Below are positions 21,571 through 34,515 of a DNA stretch of 64,000 bases, one piece after another. Every line of letters begins with the position of its first letter. Position 1 is the stretch's first letter. The notes below the pieces were generated by a model. The model was given only the letters and a program-made list of their open reading frames with translations, was not told the DNA's origin and did not search any database. The stretch is from Pogona vitticeps (Eukaryota; Chordata; Lepidosauria; Squamata; Agamidae), in NCBI RefSeq assembly GCF_051106095.1, contig NC_135787.1:171577001-171641000 (forward strand), in the 5' to 3' direction. A program made the position numbers and the translations under genes.

Positions 21571-24100
21571 TACCATGGGACGCTTTTCCTGGTTAGAGGC
21601 TCTCCTCTCTTCTTTCCTGGATTTGGGGCCGAAGACTAAGCAAATGAGAGGGCTCCTGCAGGACATGTGATGAACTTTGCCAGTGCAAACCCTCCTGAGG
21701 CAAGCAGAAAAGCACTGCCCTCACCTGCCATCTTGGCTATCTCGTGCCCACCACCACAGTGTCACCTTTGCACACCCATGAGAATCAACAACGGGGCGTC
21801 TGTGCCTTCTTTCTCCTCACTGTCCCCCACATTCATGGAGTGGCCATTTCTTGTCTACCTTTCTGCATAATGCAGCCAGGCCCGAAGTGGTCATGTTGTG
21901 GAGATGGCAGGAAGAAGAAGAGACTGCTGGCAGCAGGGGCAGGAGAGGGCTCAGGCCGTCTGCTCAGGCAACAGAGAGTGTGAAGCAGTGACCACCCCAG
22001 CACGCTATTACCTGAGGCAAGGGATTACTTTTTTAAGTACCTTTTTTTTTTTACAATGTAACAAATTATTTATAATACTGCTACTAATCTATGCAGAAAA
22101 ATGTCCTTGAATGTTTGGAGGGGATTGCACAGAATTGGTGTCCCTCAAGAAATTACTGTTTCCTGTTATAAATATAAACAGTCCAAATGTACTATTGTTT
22201 TTTTTTTTAACCAAAATCTGTTTATCCAAAACACTTTTATGAAACTTTGGGAACTTTCTTAGTTACAAACAATTATGAAAACAATGTCTAATACTGAATT
22301 AAAAGCTAACGGGGAAAAAAAGGGTGACAAGAAGTAGTTACACAAGGAGGATGAAAGTGTGAAGAAGTAACAAGAATATTTCCAATAATTAAACAATTTA
22401 AAATAAGTCTGTAAACAAAACATAAAATGTGTCTGATCTGGTAACAAAAGTGGGTAGCTTTAAACCTAGATATTTCCGGGCCAAAACCTGGTGCCAGGGT
22501 GTAGGTGCTTCTGATGTCATAGGGACAGGGCAGGAAAGTTTGAAGGACCTGAACGTGCTTCTAGGATGTCCAATTTTGCAAGTGGACACAAGGGAAATCT
22601 GGACAAATGGGACTATCTCTCCTGTGAAACCCCTTGAAGTATTGGATAGATGGTTAGGGGACGAGGAGGAGTTCTCGAAAGCAATAGAGGCCAAGTGGCA
22701 ACAACAGAGCCACAGCAGCAAGAGAACCAGGCGTTGTGTTCTGTCCTTCTGGCAACTTCCTCACTGCACCTCATGGGAGAGCTGGCTCTGTGTTTCCCCA
22801 TCAGTATGCTTTAGGCCCTTAGTAAGTATATCTTACCCTTCGATCCTGTGAAGAATATGGTTTTGCTTTGCTGGTTTCCTGTGACACAATCAGACCTGGG
22901 GGTACAGTTCAAATTGAGGCAAGTCCACAATAAGGAAGAAGACCATTTATAAGAGTCCTACAACCCAGATCCAACAGCTTTAATCATTAGAGGCTCTGCT
23001 GCTTTACGCCCCCCCACCAAAAAAAAAAAAAGAAAAAGAAAAGAAAAAGAAAAAAGACAGACAAAAGTAATTGCCCAGCATCACTATTCCCAAACCCTAA
23101 ACTCTTTACACACTATTCAGTAGCCCAGAAAGCTTTTGTGTGTGTCTCTGTCTTTATATTCTTGTGGAAGCGAGCTCGCTTCCTCTCCTGTGGAACCACA
23201 TCATTTCAGAAAGCCGTCTTCCATTGAGGGGACAATTGTCTTCTATAGAGATGAGAAACAAATACCCATGACCTGGGTCACTTTGCCCCAGCAGGCTTTT
23301 GCTGCGGCTTCCTCTGCGCAGCTACAACAAAGTCTGGCAGCAGTCAATCCTGCCAGCCCACACTGAGCCACCACAGAGAGGCCTGCTATTTACCCTTCCT
23401 ATTAATCTGTCAGGGTCCTAGTCAAACACGTAAAACAATATGGTGTGTGCATATCTTGATTAGCCATTGCTAAGTAACTGAGGGGAGACACGAAGCAACA
23501 GAAAACCATCCCACATACTAGAACACACAGCATTCTGAGATATAAAATGTTTGCTCAGTTACTTGTCAGATTAGAGATGGGACAAGCCAGTGGGTTTCTT
23601 CTCAGGAAACCAACATCAGCCATATTTTCTGGGACAGGAAATGAATGCATAGCCTCAAACATGTCATGAGGAGAAATTTTGACATGCCTATAACACCCTG
23701 GTTCCTATACCAGCAGCCCCCAATTCCAACCCATAACATTTCCACGTGTTGTGTGTTCTGCAACAGCTTGTCCTCCACTGTATGTGTTTGTTCAGTTAGT
23801 TAATTACATGCTTAGAAAAACTTAATTTAAAATGTACCTCTACAGCTGCAAGGTACAGGATGTTGCCTTATACTTGGCTGACTACTGGCCCTCCCATAGC
23901 AGAGTTTTGGTTCTTCGATACCAGGATCAGGCATGCTATGGACCACATGCAAGCCCCAACCTGCTTCAGCAGCCTAGCAGACCCCTTCCCACCCACTACC
24001 ACAGCAGAGTTCAACACAGTACCAGCAAAATCCAGTAGCGCTGCAGCAGAGAGACCCACATTCAAAACAAGTCAGGCAGGCAGGAAGCACAAGGCTTGTT
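21571..24100. other. No gene recognised
   Basis: Mixed sequence. The 140-codon + frame at 22429-22851 shows no signal peptide, domain or splice context. An A-rich (A/G) run lies at 23021-23065. ATTAGAGATGGGAC at about 23571 resembles a family A MITE end, but no partner end was found. Confidence 0.45.
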
Positions 24101-24345
24101 AGATCATTAAGGATTTTTTTTTTTTTGCTTTTTTTTGGTGCAAAGAAATGTTTGTTGGGGGGAAAGTGTGCTCTTTTCTCTCTCAGTATGCAATGTTTCA
24201 CACAAACTACAAGGTTTTCATGCAAAAACAGGGCCAGAAATGCAAAAAAAAAGCCCCAAACTATTTAGAATCTCCTTCGAGGGGAGAAAACATTTGACAT
24301 TTTTCACCCTCACCTATGAGAGTGAAATAAATATATATGTCTGTA
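24101..24345. repeat. Unclassified interspersed repeat, copy 1
   Basis: The segment with TTTTCATGCAAAAACAGGGCC...AAATGCAAAAA and ACCTATGAGAGTGAAATAAATA aligns by eye with 44393-44556 (TTTTCATACAAAAAGTACC...AAATGC and ACCTATGAAAATGAAATACG). The common text suggests a dispersed element. Its class is unknown. Confidence 0.45.
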
Positions 24346-24865
24346 GTATAAATGCAGCTTGAAGGAGTTTATGGTTTAAAAAATAAGCACAGCAACTGTA
24401 TTTCTTGTCTCCAAAATCGCAAGAGGCATCCGTGGCCCTTGTTTGGCTCTGTTTCATATCAACTTCAGGCAGTTTATGGAATGATGAGAGTTGTCGTTCA
24501 GCAACATTAGTTGGTGTCTCCCCCCTCCTTCTGTCTTAGAACATTCTTCCACAGATCCAGACATAATTTCTTACCAGAAGACTTCTGCCCTGCTCTTTGT
24601 AAATTTTGTACCCTGCCTAAACAAATGTTCTGCCACTTTGCACACCTATCTCCTCCTTTTATCCCTGCAGTAATCCTGTAAGATAGGCAGGCTGGGAGAC
24701 ATTGACTACTGTATGGTCATTTTCTAAGCTAAAAGGGGAATAAGAACCCAGATGCCTTCAGTCGAAGATGATGTCCTTCTTGATGGATAGCCTCTAGTGC
24801 TAGGAATCAAAAGGCCTTGTACAACTATTCCAATTTTGCCTCTTTAATGAAGTGTTTGTCTTTTC

Positions 24866-24938
24866 CTGTCTGTCTCTCATTCTCCTTCTCTCCCTCTCTC
24901 CCCCTCTCTCTCCCTCTCTGTGTGTTTGTGTGTGTGTA

Positions 24939-24969
<31 letters not shown>

Positions 24970-24982
24970 AGAGAGAGAGAGA
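24866..24982. repeat. (CT)n-(GT)n-(GA)n compound simple repeat
   Basis: A pyrimidine run passes into alternating GT and then into GA, so strand composition reverses within ~115 bp. Confidence 0.95.
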
Positions 24983-25429
24983 TTTAAAAATCTGATTTAA
25001 AAACAATTACTCTGGAAGCACCAACACTTTAACCACTGAATGCCTCTGTATTGTCTCTTACGCATTGTTTTAGTAGGGAGTGTTGACAGTTCTGACCAAT
25101 TATGTAGGGTTAACATACCATTAAAAAGCCACACCACTCACACTCAGCCCCGCAGCCTCCATTTTGGGATTACAGAGACCTTCCTTACAATATTTGAATA
25201 GGATGACTTGAATTTTCACTTCACATCCCAACTATTGTAACATCAGCGTAACATAGCATGCTGTAGGATTGAAAACTTCATCTTTTCAATGGTATATCGC
25301 TAGCTCAAGGCGCTATCCAACTCTGCTTCTTTTAGTTTACTCATGGGGCACATGGCTAAGTTAATTTTTTATATGCATATAATCGAAACAGGCAGCTTCC
25401 TGTCTCTTGTCTGAATTCAAATGATTCTA

Positions 25430-25640
25430 CTATGAAATCTCAAGCAAGCATGTTTGATGTTCCCTGCCATATTAAAAGCCCTTGAGAAGAGACCCCCTGG
25501 TGAAAAGGTTGAATTTGGTAAGTGTCTGATTCAGAACAATATGCTTTATTACTAGTAATTACTAATTATAATAATAACATGATTTGCTGTGTTTTTAAAG
25601 CTGGAATAAAGAGTCATGCTGATTTCAACAAGCTGCCAAA
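25430..25640. other. Candidate conserved non-coding element
   Basis: Non-repetitive block with clustered AT-rich cores (TTATTACTAGTAATTACTAATTATAATAATAACATG) inside otherwise balanced sequence. It ends where an (AC)n/(A)n run begins (25653). Inferred from appearance only. Confidence 0.22.
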
Positions 25641-27035
25641 CTAGAGCCTTGCAAACACACACACACACATAAAAAAAAAACAGTGTGTATAATCCCTTCC
25701 TTTGTGACCTTCATAAACAGAAGATTCTCCTTCCAGACAATCATAAAATAGCAGGATTTTTGTTCTGGTAAATGGTGTCTTGACCTGCAGCTTTTAAAAG
25801 CCATATAATAGTCCAAGTCAGACCTCATGCCATGCTAAATTACAACATCACTTTCCACAATAAATTTCCCTTCATTTATTTATTTATTTCTCACTTCACT
25901 TCTAATGCCAGATACCTCTGTGATGTGATGCAGACCTTTATAAAATCTTAAAATGCCCTGGAAGAATGAAAGAGAGAGAAGGAAATCTCATCTCAAGAGA
26001 AGCTATTCTGACAGTACAAACTACAAAGGAAATTACAAGTGTTTCTCCCGAACAGGTATTTACGAAGCAATATCTAATCACATTTCTTTATTACAATTAT
26101 ACAACAGTTACCTCACAATCTAATCATCTGTTCTGAAAGAGATTAAGCGCTTGCAAGCAGACCTAATGTTTTTCCTACCTTTTGAAATACTAGTGTCTGC
26201 TCCCATGTCATGTAGAATCTCAACACATTGTTGGTCTAAAGTAGGGTTCAGAAAAGTGGAGCCTCAGTGGACCTACACTGACCCTCGTGAATATTTCCCA
26301 ACCCATATAGGGGGGCTCTAAATGCCCATGGTGCTCTTCTGGGCCCCCAGTGCATCATCAACATTGTCCCTTAATCCCTTCCTTCCCAAATTCAACTGGT
26401 AATTTCTAGTTTCTAAGATGAAAGACCTAAATTTTAGCCCTAATACATGCCCAGGGAGAGACAAATTTATGTTTAAACGATAAGATGTCCTAAATGTATG
26501 TGGAGATAAAAGTTAAGGCAACCAAAAACACATATTTTCCCCAGGATACTAGGGTTGCAGCAATGTCATTCAGAGGGAATATAGGCCTCCAAAATGTAAG
26601 GGAAAGCCAAAATGGCCTGTAGTCCCTCAGAAATCACTCCCACCCCATTCAGTGCAACTTGACCCAATCAAGTTGCACTGAATGCATTTTGGACTGTTGT
26701 CCATCAGCACCAACTAATAAGGTTAGTGGAAAGGAAAGGTGGTGATGAATAATGCAAAGAAAGGGGGAAAGAAGAGGAAGATGAGGAATAAAAAAATAAA
26801 ATGCCTCCCCTCTGCTCCTGGGTTGTTCCCATCTCCTAGAAAAATTTAGGATGGGCAGGGAAAAGAGGTGGCAGGGGTGGCCACCGTTGCTTCTCCCACC
26901 ACTGTCTCACTTCTTCCTTCTATTCTTCCATGAGATAACCATGAAGTCTCGCTTGCAATGGGGCTGGCAAACAACAAGCCTTCCTCCTACCACCTCTCCT
27001 CTCTCCTCTGGCAGAAGAGAGACAACAACAACACA

Positions 27036-27036
27036 T

Positions 27037-27077
<41 letters not shown>
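27036..27077. repeat. (GA)n microsatellite
   Basis: GA dinucleotide array with two interruptions near its start, following a short (CAA)n run. Confidence 0.95.
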
Positions 27078-27080
<3 letters not shown>

Positions 27081-27899
27081 CTAGCACGGTGACATAGAAA
27101 TGGCGAGCAATTTCCCACAGCAGAGAGTGTACATTGGGCACATTCATAAAACCGCAAGTTTTAATTGAGTTTTAAAAAACATAAAAGCATGAGTCCAGGG
27201 GTGAAGAAATTGAGTTTTTTGTTTTTGACATCATGGAGAGACCTTTTAAAAAGTAAATTAAAACTTGCTAGACCTGGTTCAAATCTCGTTTCTAGAGTAA
27301 ATATAACCAAGCCCTAAGTGTCTACTACTCGTATTGCAGGGAATAGACTGAACTGCCTTTTGAATTCCTTCCAGCTTTATAGTTGTATGATAGTAGGATC
27401 ATGGAAGTTGTAAGAGGGCATTCCTGAACTCTTCATACCTAAGACAGTGGTGGCCTGCCTCTATAGAGGCATATTAATGTTCTAGTCTTAAACACAGTTT
27501 ACTCTAGTTCTAAGTGCACTGAGGAGCAGATGTCACAGAATTAAGTCGCATTGAGCTCTATGGGGCTGACTTCCTACTAAGTGTATGCTTAGATTGCACT
27601 GTAAGCGTATCTATATCTCAACTTCTAAGAACTTCATTTCTTAATGGTCAATTAAAGGTATTATCTGTTCCTGTATTTGCATTGTTTCCACAACTATGCA
27701 GCCTGTTCCTGATCTTTCCTATATCTGAACTGTAATTTATAGATCAGTATTTTCCATGTCAACACCTTGTGTTGGTGGTTTATGTGGCAATAAATACTAA
27801 AATATAACACATTGTGGAACATGTTCTCAGATACGACAAAAAGGATCCAATCTTTTGAAATACCTTTGCAGCGAGGGGGAGAAACCCCTTTCATTTTGC

Positions 27900-28300
27900 A
27901 TCTGAATTACCCTCTTCTCAAGCTGTTCCCTTCCTAGTTCATAAAACTGCTAACTTGAAGTTGAAAAAGCTCTGTTGTGCCCAGCCAAGAAAGGCTGCGT
28001 ATCCCGAAACAATTGCTGCTTCGTACTATTTATTTATTTATGTTTGTCTCCTTCAGCTCCCTCTTTGTCCACCACAGGTGTTTAGGAGGGCCCGATGCTT
28101 CGAGTGCATCCGAAAAGAGGTTAATGTGAAAGGGCTTTTTCTTTTTCTTTTCCACTTGTCCTAAAACTGCTCACAAAGTATCACGGGCATTACACCGATC
28201 ACCATAAAAATCAAGGAACAAGTAGCTCTCTGTGAGTTGGCCCAGCAGCGCCACTATGACATGAATTGAGACAGCTTTGTGACCCTCTATTGTCCAGTCT
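27900..28300. other. Candidate conserved non-coding element
   Basis: Unique sequence with many retained CpGs (GCGTATCCCGAAACAATTG, GGGCCCGATGCTTCGAGTGC, CACGGGCATTACACCGATCA) in a genome where most unique DNA here is CpG-poor. The open frame at 27955-28164 has no recognisable domain. Regulatory role is inference. Confidence 0.25.
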
Positions 28301-28559
28301 TTATTCACAGAACCTGTTTCTTTTCACTTCTTTCTTGCATGCGTTTGTGTGTACATGCATGCATTTCACCCTTTTAAGGGAATAAAAGAGCTTTGGGGCC
28401 ATTTCTATCTACTGTAAAATGGGACTTGGGGGAGAGTAAATTTATCTTTAAAAGCCATGCAGCAACTACTTGAGAAAACACTAGAGCCAGCTACTGTAAG
28501 TTATGGTCTCCCAGAGCCACCTGCCAACAAGTGCAGATACCGTAGCAAACTCTGCTCCT

Positions 28560-28850
28560 TAGGTTTCTGTCATTGCGGTTGCATCCATTGTACGGGATAT
28601 TTCTTTTAAAATTTCTCATTTCTTTAATCAGCGCAAGGCTGTCCATGAATTTATGTGACAGCTATGAAGGTAGGATGCAAACTGTGAATAAGAGCAAACC
28701 ATTGTCAAGCCATGCCTGCTGGTATAGTCACAGTTTGCTACTCAGCGGTGAATACTGAGCCCATCTTGATGAATTGGTGGAGAACAACGAAAGAGAATCC
28801 GTACGGCTTCAGAGCTGTCCAGATTTCCTTCATTTCCTAGTCCATATATG
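28560..28850. other. Candidate conserved non-coding element
   Basis: CpG-retaining unique block (TTGCGGTTGCATCCATTGTACGG, CAGCGCAAGGC, GAATCCGTACGGCTTC) without repeat identity. A short inverted CAAACTGTGA/TCACAGTTTG pair (about 28678 and 28729) is present. Conservation cannot be tested here. Confidence 0.25.
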
Positions 28851-29120
28851 TTTAAATTAGAAGGGATCCCCCCCTCCTAAAAAAACCAAAACAAACAAAC
28901 AAAAACCATCCCTGAAGGGCCAATTACTTTTCTTCTACTTTATCTTGGAGGAAGGGTTACTCATCCACTGTCCTGGTCAGTCTAAATTCCTGATCTTCAC
29001 TGCCATGCAATTATGATATTTTGGACACAATTTGGTCTACAGGTTGTAAAGAGAACATTAAGGGAATAAAGGTTATAAAGAGAGGAGAATTGAATTCACC
29101 AAGGCAAACTGTACCATTAG

Positions 29121-29168
29121 GGCAGTGGTTCCCAATAGTATCTGGGGATCAAAGGTCGGGAACCTCTG
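29121..29168. mobile_element. Collapsed CAGTGGTTC-family hAT MITE
   Basis: GCAGTGGTTCCCAATAGTAT and GGTCGGGAACCTCTGC form a short inverted pair. The interior of the family (compare 50718-50855) is deleted. Confidence 0.45.
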
Positions 29169-29610
29169 CATTAGAGTGCCTGGACATAGGGAATGGGAAT
29201 CATTAGAGTACCTGGTCATAAGGAATGGAGGGTCAAAGTCAGAGTGTCATAGAACAGACATCCTTAAAGAAAACCACAGGCTTGAGTTTACAGGAGCTGA
29301 GCAGGGCAGTTTAAGGATTTGAAAAGATTGAAGGATACACTGAAAACAACTTGAGAAGAATTTAATATCGACCCTGTCAGTTGGGAAGCTCTCACTCAAA
29401 AACCTGGAGCGCCTGGTGAAAGGCAGTCAAACAACAGGCTAAATAATTTGAAATAAAAAGAATCAAGGATACACAAAGAAAGATAAAAGTAGCAAGCAAG
29501 GATGTGACATCTCAGCAGCCCAACAAGCCCAGGATCAGCTAACTAGCCCCTGCTGCTTCTCTGTCTTCTGGGCTCATGTATGGCTCAGTTTGCATGTCAT
29601 CAGTGTGCCA

Positions 29611-29828
29611 ATTCCAGAGAAGACTCCCTGGAAAAGCCCCTGATGTTGGGAAAGTGTGAAGGCAAGAGGAGAAGGGGACGACAGAGGACGAGATGGTTGG
29701 ACAGTGTCATCGAAGCAACCAACATGAATCTGACCAAATTCCGGGAGGCAGTGGAAGACAGGAGGGTCTGGCATGCTGTGGTCCATGGGGTCACGAAGAG
29801 TCGGACATGACTGAACAACTGAACGATG
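29611..29828 (+). mobile_element. BovB (RTE) LINE 3' fragment, copy 2
   Basis: The + strand reads EDSLEKPLMLGKCEGKRRRG, RWLDSVIEATNMNLTKFREA and HGVTKSRT, then TGACTGAACAACTGAACGA. AGTGTGCCA at 29602-29610 and 29829-29837 looks like a 9-bp target duplication. The copy is ~218 bp, strongly 5'-truncated, and open through the tail of the ORF. Confidence 0.93.
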
Positions 29829-30858
29829 AGTGTGCCAGTGCTCAAGCTTAACTATTTACGTCTGCTGCTGCTTCCTTGGTGACTCTGAATCTGATGATGG
29901 TCTTCTTCGAAAATGAACCATCAGCTGTCATATACTATATGGTGAAGTGGGGTGAGAGAGGATATTGTCATCATCTGTTCTGCTTCAGGCAGCCAAATAG
30001 TTTTGTCTAGTTCTGACCAGAAGCACTCTTCCATATTTGCAAACACCTCTGTTTCAATATTTGTCATAACCTCCTTTTCTCTGTGGCTGATACTCCACCT
30101 TGGACACCTTGACTTGGGCCAAGGAGCTGCAAGTGGTGGTTTGGCTCTGTCTCAGGGAACAGCATGGGTTGGGGAGGGGCAGCTTCCTGGCTTCCTCCTC
30201 CTTTTTCTGTCACAAGTGTTTCTTTATGTAGCAATGCTGAAAGGGATGCTTCCAGGTTTTATTACTCTCCCCCCCCCTTCTTGTACTGATAATTCCCTAT
30301 TAGGATAAATGAGGAGAGAACATGCTGTGTAATGTAGGCCAGTTAGGCAGTGGTGGGGCAAGGAGAGGGACTGGAGAAAGACAAGGAGCTCAAGTGAGAA
30401 AACTCAAAGGCCAACACTGCATCCGAAGAATGGAAAAGGAGCAATATGATCAATATGGTTTCTTTGTCAGGCCTCGCTTACCTCGGTGGGAGACCATCTG
30501 CTCCCTGTCAATGGATCACCTGCTTGTCTGGCTTGTTGGCTGGGCAACCAGAGGGTGGAGGGATTAAGCAGAGTGAGGGAGCTTTTGCAGCGGTTGGGTG
30601 GAGGGGAGGGGAGGGCCTGTTTTGTTCCCTCTCAGTGTGCTGGAAAAGATGGAAGGGGGGAAAGGACCAGCAGCATGAAAACCCAAAGAGAAGGCAGAGC
30701 AAAACTTAGTTGACAGCCTCTCTTACTCACTTCACCTTAATAAAAGCCACCAGGCCGCAGGGCTCATGAGGAGAGTGAGGGGTTCCTCCCGTTGCTCACA
30801 TTTCTCATCCACACTCCTTGTGGAGCTTCTGTTGAAATGTTAAACTATTACCCGACAC

Positions 30859-31009
30859 AAGGAAGGAAGGAAGGAAGGAAGGAAGGAAGGAAGGAAGGAA
30901 GGAAGGAAGGAAGGAAGGAAGGAAGGAAGGAAGGAAGGAAGGAAGGAAGGAAGGAAGGAAGGAAGGAAGGAAGGAAGGAAGGAAGGAAGGAAGGAAGGAG
31001 GGAAGGAAA

Positions 31010-31102
<93 letters not shown>

Positions 31103-31103
31103 G
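30859..31103. repeat. (GGAA)n then (GAAA)n polypurine tract
   Basis: About 37 AAGG units pass into about 23 AAAG units with one GGAG and a GGAAAG transition. One strand is all purine for ~245 bp. Frames across it read RKEG or FLPS repeats and are artefacts. Such tracts can form triplex DNA and are length-variable. Confidence 0.98.
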
Positions 31104-31301
31104 GACTCCTGTGACATGAGGACAACAAACATCCAGTCAAAATATTTTTGGCCTAAGAGCCTGGTTTGGAACAGGAGGCACATGACTTAAGAAAGCCAAG
31201 CCTATCTCCTGCCTTCCGATCTTTGAAAAGGTAGTTTTCAAAATGTTACGAGTTTCTTAAATTCTTTATAATTTAAGAAAAAAGATCACTGCCTCTATAG
31301 A

Positions 31302-31546
31302 GCAATAATAACAATAATGTGCTTTCAGGTTAATTCCAAGTCCTGGCAATCCGTGTCCAGAATTTTCTAAATATAGTGTACTCAGAACTGGCTTACCATT
31401 CTTTCTTCTGGTGGTACTCTGAGATTGTGCAGGATCCCCAAGGCTATACAAACAGACTCTCCTCGCAGGATGCACAGTAGAAAATCAAAATCTGAATCTC
31501 TAGCTCCAAAGCCAGGTGTCCAACTCCCTGGGCTATACAGCCAGCT
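31302..31546 (-). mobile_element. tRNA-derived SINE, full length, diverged
   Basis: The minus strand begins GCTGGCTGTATAGCCCAGGG (A-box region), then AGAGATTCAGATTTTGATTTTC, GGTAAGCCAGTTCTGAGTACAC and GGAATTAACCTGAAAGCACA with an (ATT)n tail at the low-coordinate end. It is more diverged than the copy at 14221. Confidence 0.8.
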
Positions 31547-31549
31547 AAA

Positions 31550-33200
31550 CAAAAATCAAATAATTTTAAAAAGAAAACAGTGATTCTGAAATATAAACTA
31601 GGGAAAATGTCGGTCTGCTGCTTTACCTCGTGCATGTTTACTTATAATTCAATCCCATTACATTCAGGGAAATTTGCTCCCAAACCGTCCATAGAATTGC
31701 ACATTAGGTTAGCATATTTAGCCCATTATAGAATGGGCCATGCAGTGCACTGAAGATTGAAAACACTCCTATGCAAGGTTTCATGGCCTACAGTCAGGAC
31801 CAGTCGAATGTATTTTGCTGCCAGAGGTGGCATAGCAAATGCCACCCACCAAAGAGTCAAGGTTCATCATACTCATACCTAGCCAAGTTGCCACCTGTTA
31901 CAGAATAGCTGACAAGTATATCTCCACATGCTGGGCAGTAAAAGTATAATAATAACAGATTAAATAGCTAATAATTTGTTATCATTTCATATTATTCAGA
32001 ATCTACTGCCAGATGTACCTGCCGTACTCTGCCTAATGGTAGGGTCAGTCCTATCTATAGGCCTCTTAATAATTACCTGGCTTTTTAGGTGATCCCAGAT
32101 CTCCTGAGTCCTTGCCTAACTATCTACTGCAACATAATGGCTCTTGCGATTGGGCTAGTTAATTCATATTTTACATAGTTTTCCTGGACCCCTCAGCTCC
32201 TTGCCCTTGATACAGTTCAGACTGGATTCAACCATTATGGCCACCTCTCTGGGTACTGTTACCCAGATTTGATTCCCAATGCTTCTATAAAACTAACCCT
32301 CCTTCCCAATTATTTCTTTAATTGTATAAGAATCTAAGACAGGAACTACTTATTGATGAATTAACTGATTCAGCATGTATTTTGGCTGCTTTGCTCTTTC
32401 TGTAAAACTAAAACTAATACTTTTAAAAGAAAAATCCATTGAATGCAATGAAGCTGACTTGCAAATAAACATGTTAGGATTGGACTTTTAAAAAATCAAG
32501 GCAGACTCTGAATAATATTAAATTGAAAAGTGTTGCATCTGCAAACTCTGCCGGAGAGGGATGTGTTAAATTAAATTGCATTCCGGCATAAATCATACTC
32601 AGTTGCTTTGCACAGTGTTGAGAAAAAAAAGAGATCATAGCCTGTGAGAGTGGAGGGTATGTTGGAGGTGTATGGTGTTTTTGTTTGTTTTTGTTTTGTT
32701 TTTGTTTTTTTGCTTGCCCTTGTTTTGTTTTGGCCATATGTTTCATTCACTGTAGAGTAGCTTTCTTTGTCCAGAACCTTCCATCCTCCTTGCTGAGGAT
32801 GTGGGAGTTGTAGTCCAAACACATCTAGATAGTTGGTTGGTGGAGACAGTGTTTCCTCATCTGGAGCTTGGGACCTGACTGCTTTATATACAACAACCAT
32901 GTACATGATCTTTGAGCTGTGGCAAATAAGTTTCCCAGTGTTTATCAAACTCATAATAATTTATGGGATGCATAATAAAACAAAGCAAGAGACAAAACAA
33001 AACTATATACTTAAGAGTAACAGATTTGTTTCACCATGGATTAAAATCCACTTTGTCAGACATGAGGAGTACAAATATTTAAGCCCTATGTTTAAATACA
33101 CTATACACATAGTTGAAAGGGAGTGGTCAAGGTGAAATGGGATACAGAAAATGATAAACTGGTAATAAACTTTCAAACTGTGATTACAAAAACTGGTGAT
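31550..33200. other. No gene recognised
   Basis: Unique AT-rich sequence. A (GTTTT)n run lies at about 32668-32715. GAGGATGTGGGAGTTGTAGTCC near 32795 resembles one arm of a hAT-type MITE. Confidence 0.45.
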
Positions 33201-33204
33201 AGGA

Positions 33205-33528
33205 AGTATTTTTTTGTGTATAAGATGCCTCTATGTATAAGACACACACACATACCATTTTTCTAGCCCAAAATTAAGAAATCTAAGCGGGACTTAGCAA
33301 AGGAAGGGGGAAAGCAGAGATCAAAGTGCTTTGATCCCTGGTTTCCCTCCTCCACTTTCTTGTGAAGAAAGTGGAGGGGGAAAGCACTTTCTTTGCAAGA
33401 ATGTGGAGGGGGAAAGCAAGGATCAAAGCACTTTGATTCCCTTCCCCCTTCCTTACTTCCTTGTATAAGACAATTTTTAATCTAAAGATTTTAGACAAAA
33501 GTTTCATTTTATACACAGAAAAATACAG
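33205..33528. mobile_element. MITE, 'TTTTCTGTGTATAAGA' family, short variant
   Basis: The left end TATTTTTTTGTGTATAAGAT matches the reverse complement of the right end, CTGTATTTTTCTGTGTATAA. Inner sequence has repeated GTGGAGGGGGAAAGCA and AAGCACTTTGAT phrases in both orientations. Related to 14493 and 53067 by its ends but with a different interior. Confidence 0.7.
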
Positions 33529-34084
33529 TATAATTAACTAATGCTAAACATGTGCAGATGGAATGAAATACAATACTTTTGAAATGAAGAAGCAAGGATT
33601 CCTATAATGAAAAGAGAGTTACTTATGCTAAAGCAGGCTTTTTACTGAAACAATTTAGTTGTACACCAATCTGTTATGAAAACCAGATCATTCTTAAGAT
33701 ACATATAATGTGCTAAAATATCCGGATCTCTGTTTTAGCCTTAGTTGCAGACTGGAACATTTGGATACATTTAAGTTCAGCCACCTCTCTCTCAAATCTT
33801 TCAAGTTCCCTTTTTTCCCAATAGCCAGTTTGGAAGTCATCCTCCTGGTGTACCTTGGAAAAGCAAACCCAGCTTGCTAGCTGGACAGTTCTAATCCAAA
33901 TTAGAAACTTTTCCAAATTCTGGCCCTTAGTATATCTCTTTTCACATCTTCTTTGCATAACTGACGGCTTGCTTGTCCCCTTGTAAATCTTTTTTATTGC
34001 TGTTATATGCTGTCACCTTCATATAGTGACCCTCTGAAATAGTGGCCTTCAAAAACTACAGTAGCTATAACAACTATGAATTAA

Positions 34085-34340
34085 TGACTTTTTAATTACA
34101 ATAAACCTCATCTCTGCAGCATATGCATCATATTCCTCCTTTTGAGCAGAATGCAAGTGTCATTGATTTTACCATCCAGACCAATGATTAATTACATTTT
34201 CTGAATATTACACAGAATGTTAGTCTTTCAGACTTGAACAAAAGGGGTTAATGAAATGTTGGTGTACGCTTTTACAGGGGTTTCTTCTCTGGCCCAGGGA
34301 ATAACAGCAAAATGAACCACTGTCCATTTGCTTTGAAACA
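34085..34340. other. Candidate conserved non-coding element
   Basis: Unique block with AT-core motifs (CCAATGATTAATTACATTTTC) and TTTGCTTTGAAACAAC. Bordered on the right by a SINE at 34356. Inferred from appearance only. Confidence 0.22.
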
Positions 34341-34355
34341 ACATGAAATAGCTGA

Positions 34356-34515
34356 ATGTGCTGTCAGGTCAATTCTGACTGATGGAGACCCTTTTCAGGA
34401 TTTTCCATGTAGAGAGTACTCAGAAGTGGTTTATCCTTCCCATCTTCTTGGAGCATCCTGGGATAATGCAGCTTGACCATGAGGTATGCAAACAGGAAAA
34501 CCTCTGCTTACAGTA
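34356..34515 (-). mobile_element. tRNA-derived SINE, 3' two thirds
   Basis: Reverse complement of TCAGAATTGACCTGACAGCAC, AAACCACTTCTGAGTACTCTC and the body shared with 14221 and 44139. The tRNA-like head is largely lost. Confidence 0.75.

Noticed and set aside
22429-22851. 140-codon + frame
   Set aside because: No recognisable motif, no splice or promoter context, and odd composition; insufficient to call a gene.
30792-31190. 132-codon + frame rich in KEGR/KERK, and long FLPS/FFLS minus frames
   Set aside because: Direct translation of the GGAA/GAAA simple repeat; not a gene.
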